A DNA stretch of 64,000 bases from assembly GCA_905233135.1 (NCBI GenBank), contig CAJOCQ010000001.1:240795-304794 (forward strand), written 5' to 3'. The notes under the pieces were generated by a model. It was given only the letters and a program-made list of their open reading frames with translations, did no database searches and was not told the origin of the DNA. The position numbers and the translations under genes were made by a program. Source of the DNA: an uncultured Selenomonadaceae bacterium. GTDB taxonomy: Bacteria; Bacillota; Negativicutes; Selenomonadales; Selenomonadaceae. Below, piece by piece: positions 32,473 to 40,266 of the stretch. Every line of letters begins with the position of its first letter. The first letter of the stretch is position 1.

Positions 32473-33075
32473 TTGAAAAAATTTTTTGCAGTATTAATTG
32501 CGGCGATAATGGTTTTTACATTCGGGCAAAGTGCCGCCTTCGCGCAGGGTAAAATTCTTGTTGCATACTTTTCAAGGACGGGCGAAGAATACGGCTTGGG
32601 CGTTATCAAGAAAGGCAACACTGCTATTGTTGCAGAAATTATCGCGCAGAAACTCGGCGCAGATTTATTTGAAATTAAGCCTATCGAAAGTTATCCCGTA
32701 AGTTATGACGAATGCACGAAAATTGCAAGCCGCGAAAAAGCACAAAACGCGCGTCCCAAACTTGCAACGCGCGTTGATAATTTTGCTGATTATGATACTG
32801 TTTTTGTTGGAAGTCCGATTTGGTACGCCGATGCGCCAATGTGCGTTTACACATTCCTTGAGAGTTACGATTTTTCGGGAAAAAATATTGTGCCTTTCGT
32901 GACGCACGGCGGCAGCGGGCTTTCAGGGATTGACCAACGTTTTGCCTTAGCTTGCCCCAATTCCAAAATCTTGCAGGGCTTTGCAATTAGCGGCAGAACC
33001 GCGCAGAAAAATTTTTCTGAAACTGATTCTAAGGTGACTGATTGGCTCAAAAAAATTAATTTCCTTAAACAATAA
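32473..33075 (+). CDS. Exported flavodoxin-like protein
   Basis: A 200-residue protein with a Sec signal peptide (cleavage near SAAFA-QG, about 24) ahead of a flavodoxin domain (ILVAYFSRTGEEYGLGV, VGSPIWYADAPM, GSGLSG loop). Flavodoxins carry FMN and move electrons; nearly all are cytoplasmic, so export is notable. The TTG at 32473 follows AAGGAG at 9 bases. It forms a unit with the Tat-exported DUF362 protein. Its 3' end overlaps the convergent NTF2-like gene by 11 bases. Confidence 0.85.
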   Translation: MKKFFAVLIAAIMVFTFGQSAAFAQGKILVAYFSRTGEEYGLGVIKKGNTAIVAEIIAQKLGADLFEIKPIESYPVSYDECTKIASREKAQNARPKLATRVDNFADYDTVFVGSPIWYADAPMCVYTFLESYDFSGKNIVPFVTHGGSGLSGIDQRFALACPNSKILQGFAISGRTAQKNFSETDSKVTDWLKKINFLKQ

Positions 33076-33529
33076 TTTGAGTTTTCGGGCGTTTAACATC
33101 GGGCGAAAAGGGCGTTATTAAATCCCAAGTTGAATGAATAACTTTCCATTCGCCGTCTTCCTTTTGAAAGACTTCAATAACGTTGTAATGCATTTCAATG
33201 AGCGTTGTATCGGCGTGGAGTTGGTAGGTTAAAACCGCCATATCTGCGCCGATTTGTACGCGCGGCGAAACAAAATCGTAACTGTCAGCGTGCATTCTGC
33301 CTGCAACATATTTGTTGAAAAAATCTGCAACTTCTTCGTATTTGTCGATTCGTAAAACGGTATTTGCGTCAAAATAAGTAAAATTTTTCTTTGACCAAAG
33401 ATTGAGGAACCCCGACATATCGCCCTTATAATATTTATCGAGCGCGGCTTTTTCAAGTGCAATAATTTCATTTGCAATTTTCTGTTGTTCGGGGGTATAA
33501 TTTTCTTCGTAAAATTTTTTGTCTGCCAT
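33065..33529 (-). CDS. NTF2-like/SnoaL-fold protein
   Basis: A 154-residue cytoplasmic protein with an NTF2-like fold outline: an N-terminal helix (QQKIANEIIALEKAALDKYYKGD), DYFDANTV-like strand (FTYFDANTVLRID), and a C-terminal sheet (VIEVFQKEDGEWKVIHSTWDL). Members include ketosteroid isomerase-like and DUF4440 proteins of diverse function; the active site is not clear. The ATG at 33529 follows GGAGG. It lies between the two flavodoxin genes in opposite orientation. Confidence 0.7.
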   Translation of the reverse strand: MADKKFYEENYTPEQQKIANEIIALEKAALDKYYKGDMSGFLNLWSKKNFTYFDANTVLRIDKYEEVADFFNKYVAGRMHADSYDFVSPRVQIGADMAVLTYQLHADTTLIEMHYNVIEVFQKEDGEWKVIHSTWDLITPFSPDVKRPKTQIIV

Positions 33530-33611
33530 ACTGTCAGCCTCCATTTTAAATTTGACAGTATTGTATATTTTATTATAATTTTAATCAATAAAAAATTTGA
33601 GGTGTTGTTAA

Positions 33612-34301
33612 TTGAGAAAAACTTTATTTGCGGCGTTGTCAATGTTGATAATGCTTTTATTTACGGCTTGCGGACCGACTCCGCCCGCAGCTGAAAAAGT
33701 TCCTGAAACTCCCGCAGAAACTCCGAGCGAAAAGCCCGCAGAAAATACTGCAACCGCCGAAAATACCCCCGCCGCTTCCAACAGCAAAATTCTTGTTGCC
33801 TTCTTCTCGCGCGCAGGGGACAACTACGAGACAGGCGTAATAGAAAAAGGCAACACAAAAATAATGGCGGAATTTATCGCCGAAAAAACGGGCGCAGATT
33901 TATTTGAAATTAAACCCGTAACGCCGTACCCTGAAGATTACAGGCAATGTACAGAAGTTGCAAAAAAAGAATTGGAAACTAACGCCCGCCCCGAAATTGC
34001 GGCTTATCCCGAAAACCTTCAAAACTACGATACAATTTTCTTGGGGTTCCCAATTTACTGGAATTCCTTCCCAATGATAATTTATACTTTCCTTGAAAAG
34101 CAAGACTTTAACGGCAAAACAATTATTCCGTTCTGCACTTCGGCAGGCACTTATATGACAGGAAAAGAAAGCACAATCCCCGAAATTGCCAAAGGTTCAA
34201 AGATTCGCGAAGGGCTCGGAATTAAAGGCAAAGATTGCCAAGAAAATCCTGACGCCGTGCGCGAAAAAGTTAATGCGTGGCTTGCAGGGCTCGGTTATTG
34301 A
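33612..34301 (+). CDS. Flavodoxin lipoprotein
   Basis: A 229-residue protein with a lipoprotein signal (LLFTAC, Cys20), a proline/glutamate-rich spacer (about 24-57) and a flavodoxin domain (ILVAFFSRAGDNYETGV, LGFPIYWNSFPM, CTSAGTYMTG). It is homologous to the exported flavodoxin 1 kb upstream, sharing the GVI-KGNTxI insert after the FMN loop. It is expected to be membrane-tethered outside the cytoplasm. The TTG start follows GAGGTG. Its stop overlaps the GNAT start (TGATG). Confidence 0.85.
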   Translation: MRKTLFAALSMLIMLLFTACGPTPPAAEKVPETPAETPSEKPAENTATAENTPAASNSKILVAFFSRAGDNYETGVIEKGNTKIMAEFIAEKTGADLFEIKPVTPYPEDYRQCTEVAKKELETNARPEIAAYPENLQNYDTIFLGFPIYWNSFPMIIYTFLEKQDFNGKTIIPFCTSAGTYMTGKESTIPEIAKGSKIREGLGIKGKDCQENPDAVREKVNAWLAGLGY

Positions 34302-34828
34302 TGTTAATCAGAAATGCAACGCTTGAGGACGCGCCGCGCCTTTTGAAAATTTATTCTTACTACGTGGAAAAAACCGCCGTAAGTTTTGATTACGAAACGC
34401 CGACTGTTGAAAATTTTAAAAGCCGAATGACGCAAATTCAAAAAAATTTTCCTTACCTTGTTGCGGAATTGAACGGCGAAATTGTCGGCTACGCTTACGC
34501 AAATTATTTCATACCGCGCGCGGCTTATCAATTTTCGGCGGAGCTTACTATTTACCTTGATAAAAATTTTCGGCGGCAGGGAATTGGAAAAAAACTTTAC
34601 AGCCGCCTTGAAAAAAATCTGCGCGAAATTGGTATAAAAAATTTGTACGCCTGCATAGGGTACCCCGAAGGCGCGGACGAATTTTTGACGCTCGACAGTT
34701 TAAATTTCCACGAACATTGCGGCTTTAAAATTTGCGGCAAGTTCACGAATTGCGGCTATAAATTTAATCGTTGGTACAGTATGATTTACGCTGAAAAAAT
34801 TATCGGTGATACAAATGAATCAAATTGA
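34301..34828 (+). CDS. GNAT N-acetyltransferase (phosphinothricin/methionine-sulfoximine type)
   Basis: A 175-residue GNAT enzyme. MLIRNATLEDAPRLLKIYSYYV and TAVSFDYETP at the N-terminus, then the acetyl-CoA loop RRQGIGKKLYSRLE (about 92-105) and a late HEHCGFKICGKF segment match the Pat/MddA group that acetylates glutamate analogues or methionine derivatives. It is translationally coupled to the flavodoxin lipoprotein (TGATG) and overlaps the next gene by 14 bases. Confidence 0.85.
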   Translation: MLIRNATLEDAPRLLKIYSYYVEKTAVSFDYETPTVENFKSRMTQIQKNFPYLVAELNGEIVGYAYANYFIPRAAYQFSAELTIYLDKNFRRQGIGKKLYSRLEKNLREIGIKNLYACIGYPEGADEFLTLDSLNFHEHCGFKICGKFTNCGYKFNRWYSMIYAEKIIGDTNESN

Positions 34829-35117
34829 AAGAATCAAACACTTTGAAGAAATTTTCGACGAAACTTCGGCAGCTATAGATAATTTGGATGACGCACTGGA
34901 AAAATTTTCCGCCGTGCAAGAAAAATATTTCGAGCTAATGAATTATTACGGCGGGGATTGGCTGAAAGATTACGAAGATGACGAAGCCGGCAAAATCCCC
35001 AAAGATTTAAAGCGCAGCGTTTTGTCGCAGGACGGCGTTTACGATTTGCTTACAAAAAACCGCGAACTTCAAATTAAAATCTTGGAAATATTTGCAGATA
35101 TTCTGCGCAAAGGTTAA
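34815..35117 (+). CDS. DUF4298 family protein
   Basis: A 100-residue acidic helical protein (MNQIERIKHFEEIFDETSAA; YFELMNYYGGDWLKDYEDDEAG; LSQDGVYDLL) typical of DUF4298, which is often found beside acetyltransferases. Function unknown. The ATG at 34815 lies inside the end of the GNAT gene. Confidence 0.8.
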   Translation: MNQIERIKHFEEIFDETSAAIDNLDDALEKFSAVQEKYFELMNYYGGDWLKDYEDDEAGKIPKDLKRSVLSQDGVYDLLTKNRELQIKILEIFADILRKG

Positions 35118-35188
35118 AAATTTTTTTTGTTATTCTTTTAAACTTCCTGCGTATATTAAATTAGAAAATTTGAAAGGAAGTTTTTAAA

Positions 35189-35549
35189 ATGGCTGAAGAA
35201 AATTTTTGACAGTGAAATTTTGACAGAATACCAACTCGAAAAAATTTTGGGCGGCACTACCAAAGAAATTTTGCGGGATATAAGAACCTTTAAAGCAAAA
35301 GGCGTTTTGCCTGAAAATACTCCTTCCAAAGACGCGGGAGCACTTAAAAACGCTTTTGCGAAATTCGGAATTGATTGCATTCCAAAAGAAGGTTGCTACT
35401 CTCACGAAAATATTTACAGTTTTAACGGGAAAAAAATCAGCCGCCTCGAAGCGTGGCAAATTCTTGAAGACAAACTTAACGCCAGCGAATTAAAAAATTT
35501 TCCCCGCTTAAACGGCGGGGATTTTTTTATTTTAATATTTGTGGTATAA
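35189..35549 (+). pseudogene. Small hypothetical gene with a one-base frameshift in a T run
   Basis: A GAAAGGAAG ribosome site leads to ATG at 35189, but that frame stops after six codons (MAEENF, TGA at 35207-35209). Removing one T from the run at 35203-35207 joins it to the open frame that continues as DSEILTEYQLEKILGGTTKE to 35549. The joined protein has about 119 residues and no recognised family. The frame also runs through the terminator at 35503-35530, so its C-terminal end may not be original. It may be a pseudogene, an assembly error or a slippage site. Confidence 0.55.
35503..35530 (+). terminator. Rho-independent terminator before the transporter operon
   Basis: CCCCGC and GCGGGG form the stem around TTAAACG and are followed by seven T. 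Confidence 0.8.
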
Positions 35550-35550
35550 T
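35542..35550 (+). promoter_or_regulatory. Extended -10 promoter of the transporter operon
   Basis: TGGTATAAT is a perfect extended -10 box 30 bases before the first solute-binding-protein ATG. No clear -35 exists; the terminator T run occupies that place. Confidence 0.6.
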
Positions 35551-35579
35551 CTGCGCAAATTTTGAAAGGAGTACAAAAA

Positions 35580-36431
35580 ATGAAATTAAAAAAATTTGCA
35601 AGTGTTTTATTATCCTGCGCCATTGCCGGCACAATGTTTACAGGTTGCGGCGGCGATACCACGCCCGCTCAAAATTCCCAAGAAATAACAATCGGCAGAA
35701 TTAAATTTTTAAACGCAAGCGAAGCTTTGTATGACGAAGTTATTAAAAAAGTCGAGGAAAAAGCCAACATTAAACTTTCCAACCATCAAACAATTTTTTA
35801 TGACAATTTGACAACAATGCAAATGGGCTTGGAATCCGGCAGCGTGCAAGAGGCAAGCACTTATAAAAGTGTTGCAGATTATTTGACGGCGAAAAATCCT
35901 AAATTTGAAATTGTAGCTAATCATAATCCTTTGAAATTACAAGATAATTTTGCATTTGCAATGCGCGCCGAAGATACAGATTTAAAAAATTCTGTAAGCG
36001 CGGCTATTGAGGCTATGCAAAAAGACGGCACTTTGGAAAATCTTACAAAAACTTATATCACTGATTTAAAGAAAGACGAAGACCCGCCCGCAGTTGCATT
36101 TGAAACTTTTGAAGGCGCAGATACCATAAAAATTGGCGTAACGGGCGATTTGCCGCCGTTGGATTTTGTTTCAGCGGACGGCAAGCCTGCAGGTTTCAAC
36201 ACCGCTTTACTTTCTGAACTCGGTAAACGCTTGCAGAAAAATATTGAAGTAATTGACATTGACAGCGCGGCGCGCGCGGCTGCTTTGAATGCAAAGACTA
36301 TCGATATTTCTTTTTGGGCGATTATCCCGAAAAATGAAGATATGCCCGTTGACGTTGATAAACCGCAGGGCGTCGAACTTTCCGCGCCTTACTTCAAAGA
36401 CGAAATTACTCATATTAGTTTGAAAAAATAA
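35580..36431 (+). CDS. Solute-binding lipoprotein 1 with permuted SBP_bac_3 order
   Basis: A 283-residue lipoprotein (FTGC, Cys23) of the polar amino-acid binding family. The two halves are in reversed order. Residues about 38-165 carry features normally found at the C-terminal end (GLESGSVQEASTYKSVADYL, AMRAEDTDL, MQKDGTLENLTKTYI). Residues about 181-283 carry the normal N-terminal features (IGVTGDLPPLDFVSADGKPA, AALNAKTIDISFW, LSAPYF). The size is that of one binding protein. It is expected to deliver an amino acid to the adjacent permease. The ATG at 35580 follows AAAGGAG. Confidence 0.82.
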   Translation: MKLKKFASVLLSCAIAGTMFTGCGGDTTPAQNSQEITIGRIKFLNASEALYDEVIKKVEEKANIKLSNHQTIFYDNLTTMQMGLESGSVQEASTYKSVADYLTAKNPKFEIVANHNPLKLQDNFAFAMRAEDTDLKNSVSAAIEAMQKDGTLENLTKTYITDLKKDEDPPAVAFETFEGADTIKIGVTGDLPPLDFVSADGKPAGFNTALLSELGKRLQKNIEVIDIDSAARAAALNAKTIDISFWAIIPKNEDMPVDVDKPQGVELSAPYFKDEITHISLKK

Positions 36432-36443
36432 GGAGTTATCTTA

Positions 36444-37283
36444 ATGCACTTGAAAAAAATTTTTGCGTTAATGCTCGCCTGCATTTTGACGGCGGCAATT
36501 TTTACGGGTTGCGGCGAAGAAAAAGAAATTGCGCCCGTTATTAAAATCGGTATGCTTGAACATTTGAACGCAAGCGAAATTGAATTTAACGGCTTTATGA
36601 AAAGCATTGCGGAAACTTTTGCGCTCGATATGCCCGCGCACGAAGTTAAATATTTTACAAATTCAAATTCAATGGTAATGGCGTTGCAGAGCGGGCAAAT
36701 TGACGAAATCAGCACTTACAAATGTGTTGCAGATTATCTCGCCGCGCGTTATCCTAAAGTACAAATTTTGGAAGGTCATACTCTGGAATTTATCGACGCC
36801 TTTTGCTTTGCACTTCGCGCAGAAGATACAGAATTGATAAAAGACGCCAACAACGCTATTTTGGAAATGCGCAACGACGGCACGCTGGACAGATTGACTA
36901 AAGAATATATTAACGACGTTAAAGGCGATGCAAGTATAATTGCAGTTGACTTTGATAATTTCGCAGACGCAGATACAATAAAAATTGCAGTAACGGGCGA
37001 TTTGCCGCCGTTGGATTTTGTAAGCGTGGACGGCAAGCCCGCAGGTTTCAACACTGCTGTTCTTGCTGAACTCGGAAGACGCCTTCACAAAAATATTAAC
37101 ATTGTGCAAATTGACAGTACGGCGCGTGCAGCGGCTCTTACTTCAAAACAAGCCGATATTGTTTTTTGGGCGATTGTACCTGTAAGCGAAATTATTCCTG
37201 CCAACGCAGATAAACCTGACGGCATTGAATTGACTTCGCCCTATTACAGAGGCAGACTCGTTCACATTGGTTTAAAGAAATAA
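36444..37283 (+). CDS. Solute-binding lipoprotein 2 with permuted SBP_bac_3 order
   Basis: A 279-residue paralogue of the preceding gene, with the lipobox IFTGC (Cys22) and the same reversed order: ALQSGQIDEISTYKCVADYL and MRNDGTLDRLTKEYI first, then IAVTGDLPPLDFVSVDGKPA and LTSPYYRG. The pair is a tandem duplication and may bind different ligands for one permease. It ends one base before the permease start. Confidence 0.82.
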   Translation: MHLKKIFALMLACILTAAIFTGCGEEKEIAPVIKIGMLEHLNASEIEFNGFMKSIAETFALDMPAHEVKYFTNSNSMVMALQSGQIDEISTYKCVADYLAARYPKVQILEGHTLEFIDAFCFALRAEDTELIKDANNAILEMRNDGTLDRLTKEYINDVKGDASIIAVDFDNFADADTIKIAVTGDLPPLDFVSVDGKPAGFNTAVLAELGRRLHKNINIVQIDSTARAAALTSKQADIVFWAIVPVSEIIPANADKPDGIELTSPYYRGRLVHIGLKK

Positions 37284-37284
37284 A

Positions 37285-37932
37285 ATGGAACTGATTTACA
37301 ACATTTTTATAAAAGGCGGCGCGTGGCTGACAATCTTAAACGGACTTTGGGCGACGGTGCAAATTTCTGCGCTGTCGCTTCTTTTTGGTACGATTTTGGG
37401 TGCACTGATATGTTTTTTTCGCGTAGGCAAAATTACGCCGCTGAAAATCTTCGCGCAGATTTATATTGCAATAATTCGCGGTTCGCCCGTGTTAATGCTT
37501 TTAATGCTTTTATTTTACGGCGTATTTGCGCAGAGCGGACTTTCGCCGTTAATCGTAGCAGTGATAACTTTTTCATTGCATACGGCGGCGCACGTTGCAG
37601 AACTTTTGCGCTCGGCTTTAATGGCGGTTGACAGGGGGCAAGTTGAGGCGGCGCGTACTTTGGGCTTTTCAAAGTGGCAAACTGTTAAACTTGTAATACT
37701 GCCGCAAATTTTCCACATTTCAAAGCCGGTTTATCAATCGACGATAATAAATTTGATTCAGTGGACGAGCGTTGTCGGCTACGTAACAATTACAGATTTA
37801 ACGCGTGTAATAAACAACATTGCCGCGCGCACAATGCAACCGATGATTACGATTATTGGCGGGATTATAATTTATCTTGCGTTGTCGTACATTGTGCAGG
37901 GAATTTTTAAATTGACGGAGGAGAAAAAATAA
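37285..37932 (+). CDS. Polar amino-acid ABC transporter permease
   Basis: A 215-residue HisM/GlnP-type membrane protein with about five transmembrane helices and the cytoplasmic EAA loop EAARTLGFSKWQTVKLVILPQ-like (about 113-133) that contacts the ATPase. Only one permease gene is present, so it probably forms a homodimer. It abuts SBP2. Its stop overlaps the start of the glycosyltransferase gene. Confidence 0.92.
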   Translation: MELIYNIFIKGGAWLTILNGLWATVQISALSLLFGTILGALICFFRVGKITPLKIFAQIYIAIIRGSPVLMLLMLLFYGVFAQSGLSPLIVAVITFSLHTAAHVAELLRSALMAVDRGQVEAARTLGFSKWQTVKLVILPQIFHISKPVYQSTIINLIQWTSVVGYVTITDLTRVINNIAARTMQPMITIIGGIIIYLALSYIVQGIFKLTEEKK

Positions 37933-38849
37933 TTCACGTTGCATACGGTACAAGCAACCTTTATTCAAAATTTGCGGCAACTTCTATGCTCTCAATGTTT
38001 GAAAACACCAACGAAAATATTACCGTTCACATTTTGCACGATAACGAATTAACCATTGAAAATCGTGAAAATTTTTCCTATATTGCGGGGCACTACAATC
38101 AGCAGGTTAAATTTTATAACGTTGAAAAAATCTGCGCGACTGAAGTACAGGAATTTAAAAGCAAATTGCCTGCTTCGATGTTGAAACAATTTCATATAGC
38201 TGTTACTTTTCGCTTGCTTATTTTAAAAATAATTCCCGATACAATCGACAAATTAATTTATCTTGATACAGATACAATCGTTAATTTGGATATAAAAGAA
38301 CTTTGGCGCATCGAATTGGAAAATAAACCGCTTGCCGCCGTCGTTGACGTTGGAGCGCATACAGTGCCGCTTTGCATTGATAAAATTGTTAAGCCGGAAA
38401 ATTATTTTAATACCGGAGTAATAGTAATTGATTTAGAAAAATGGCGTAATGACGCCAATTCCATATGGGGGGGGGATTTTGTCATTGAAAATTACAAACA
38501 CAGTGATAATATAATTGAGCAACACATTTGGAATTATTGTTTTTCAAAAAATTATTTGAAGTTGCCTTTCAAATTTAATACTTGGGTACGCCTGGAAAGA
38601 GCTTTGGGTCATACTAAAATTGAAAAAATTTTGTATCATTTTATTGGTTGCGGCGACAGTCTCGGCTTAAACATTCAGGATAATTATCACCGTTTGTATT
38701 GGGAATATTTTTCTAAAACGCCGTTCTTTAATTCTGAAACTTTTTTAAAACTTTTTTTGGGCGTTCGCAAAAATGTACGTCGAGCGGCAAAATTTCCTTA
38801 TAAAAATTTCTGCGCTTATGAGCGGCAAAACGCGCACCTTTTTTACTGA
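37929..38849 (+). CDS. Family 8 glycosyltransferase, probable ATA/ATT start
   Basis: A GT8 enzyme (galactosyl/glucosyltransferase type). The sugar-nucleotide D-x-D motif is LIYLDTDTIV, followed by YFNTGVIVIDLEKWR and a C-terminal HFIGCGD segment that stands for the usual H-F-x-G. The first strand of the fold (IHVAYGTSNLYSKFAATSML) is encoded upstream of the first ATG (37986); only ATA at 37929 and ATT at 37932 are available, and GGAGG lies 7 bases before ATA. The usual Asp-Asp of the first loop is replaced by Ser-Asn. It overlaps the permease stop, and lies inside the transporter operon. Confidence 0.75.
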   Translation: MIHVAYGTSNLYSKFAATSMLSMFENTNENITVHILHDNELTIENRENFSYIAGHYNQQVKFYNVEKICATEVQEFKSKLPASMLKQFHIAVTFRLLILKIIPDTIDKLIYLDTDTIVNLDIKELWRIELENKPLAAVVDVGAHTVPLCIDKIVKPENYFNTGVIVIDLEKWRNDANSIWGGDFVIENYKHSDNIIEQHIWNYCFSKNYLKLPFKFNTWVRLERALGHTKIEKILYHFIGCGDSLGLNIQDNYHRLYWEYFSKTPFFNSETFLKLFLGVRKNVRRAAKFPYKNFCAYERQNAHLFY

Positions 38850-39141
38850 CGTACAAAATACTGATTTTATAAAAAATGTTTTTGCCCTTCAGGAAGGCGA
38901 AGAAATTTTAACCTTTACTTCAAATGAATCCGTACAAAATTTATTAAATTTAATGGTGGCGCAGCGCGGCAAAAAAGTTTTTTTCATTTTGACATTGTAC
39001 AATCAACGTTATAATCAACTGCGCGATATATTAAAAAGCGTCGGTTTTATTGAAGGGCAAGACTTTTTTAACGCGGTAGATTTTCTTTCTGAAATTCACG
39101 GCGTACCTTTTAATTCTTGGGAAATAATAAAAAATCTGTAA
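38773..39141 (+). CDS. Hypothetical protein overlapping the GT8 gene
   Basis: Up to 122 residues in the +1 frame relative to the GT8 gene, overlapping its last 77 bases. An inner ATG at 38818 would leave 107 residues. Residues about 66-110 (GKKVFFILTLYNQRYNQLRDILKSVGFIEGQDFF) read as an alpha/beta unit like those appended to carbohydrate-transfer enzymes that end in L-x-x-x-G-F-x-E-x-x-D-F. It may be a GT8 accessory domain split off by a frameshift or a coupled separate gene. No ribosome site is clear. Confidence 0.55.
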   Translation: MYVERQNFLIKISALMSGKTRTFFTDVQNTDFIKNVFALQEGEEILTFTSNESVQNLLNLMVAQRGKKVFFILTLYNQRYNQLRDILKSVGFIEGQDFFNAVDFLSEIHGVPFNSWEIIKNL

Positions 39142-39159
39142 ACACTTGAGGTAAATTTT

Positions 39160-40266
39160 ATGAGCGTTATTGAAATTCACGGGCTGAAAAAATCTTTCGG
39201 AAATTTGGAAGTCCTGCGCGACGTTAATTTTTCTATTGAAGAAGGCGAACGGGTTGTAATAATTGGCGGCTCGGGTTGCGGCAAAAGTGTATTCCTGCGT
39301 TGCATTGAACTTTTGGAAACGCCTGACGCGGGAAATATTTTTATCGACGGGCAAGAAATAACCGCGCCTAATTGTGAACTTGATAAAATTCGCCAATCAA
39401 TGGGAATGGTTTACCAACGTTTTAATTTGTTTCAGCATATGAACGTTATGAAAAATCTTTGTATTGCGCCGATGACGCTTTTAAAAATGCCGCGTGAAGT
39501 TGCAGAAAAAAAAGCAATGGAACTCCTCGCGCAGGTCGGGCTTGTTGCAAAGGCTGAATCGTACCCTGCGGTTTTATCGGGCGGGCAACAACAGCGAATT
39601 GCAATTTGTCGAAGTTTAATGATGAATCCGAAAGTAATTTTGTTTGACGAGCCGACAAGCGCGCTTGACCCGACAATGGTCGGCGAAGTCTTGGCGGTTA
39701 TTCGTATGCTTGCGAAACAAAATTTAACAATGATAATCGTTACACACGAAATGAATTTTGCAAAGGAAGTTGCAAGCCGCGTTTTGTTTTTTGCGGAAGG
39801 CGGGATTTATGAACAGGGCACGCCCGAAGAAATTTTTGAAAATCCCAAGCGCGAAAAAACTGTTGCTTTTATCCAACGCCTGAAATATTTCCATTACGAA
39901 ATTGACAATAAAAATTTTGACTTGCCGGAAATGCAGAATAAAATTTTGCTGTTCGCCGAAAAATACGGCTTGAAAAATAAATATACATACCGCCTGCAAC
40001 TTTGCACTGAAGAAATTATTTATGAAATGTTGCAGGGCGCGTACGATGACGGCGATAAAATTTCGCTCGTCATTGACATAATTTATTCCGAAGCGGGCAA
40101 AAATTCCGAATTTAAAATTACCTGCGCGGGCAAAAATTACAATCCCTTCGCCAATGCTGAAGAAAGTTTTGAGGACGAATTGGGCGTAATGATTCTGAAA
40201 AATTTGACGCGGGATATTTCGCACGAATACGCGGGCGGCGTCAATAAAATCAGTTTCAAATTGTAG
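39160..40266 (+). CDS. Amino-acid ABC transporter ATPase fused to RsbW-like domain
   Basis: Residues about 1-245 are a GlnQ-type ATPase: Walker A GGSGCGKS (36-43), Q-loop [17 protein letters not shown] signature, Walker [14 protein letters not shown] and the H-loop VTHEM. Residues about 255-368 add a domain not present in GlnQ. It follows the anti-sigma-factor-like (RsbW/HATPase_c_2) pattern: [25 protein letters not shown], and [27 protein letters not shown]. The Asn and Asp that bind ATP in RsbW are not obvious, so the domain may bind a partner rather than ATP. It completes the transporter with the permease and SBPs upstream. Confidence 0.85.
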   Translation: MSVIEIHGLKKSFGNLEVLRDVNFSIEEGERVVIIGGSGCGKSVFLRCIELLETPDAGNIFIDGQEITAPNCELDKIRQSMGMVYQRFNLFQHMNVMKNLCIAPMTLLKMPREVAEKKAMELLAQVGLVAKAESYPAVLSGGQQQRIAICRSLMMNPKVILFDEPTSALDPTMVGEVLAVIRMLAKQNLTMIIVTHEMNFAKEVASRVLFFAEGGIYEQGTPEEIFENPKREKTVAFIQRLKYFHYEIDNKNFDLPEMQNKILLFAEKYGLKNKYTYRLQLCTEEIIYEMLQGAYDDGDKISLVIDIIYSEAGKNSEFKITCAGKNYNPFANAEESFEDELGVMILKNLTRDISHEYAGGVNKISFKL

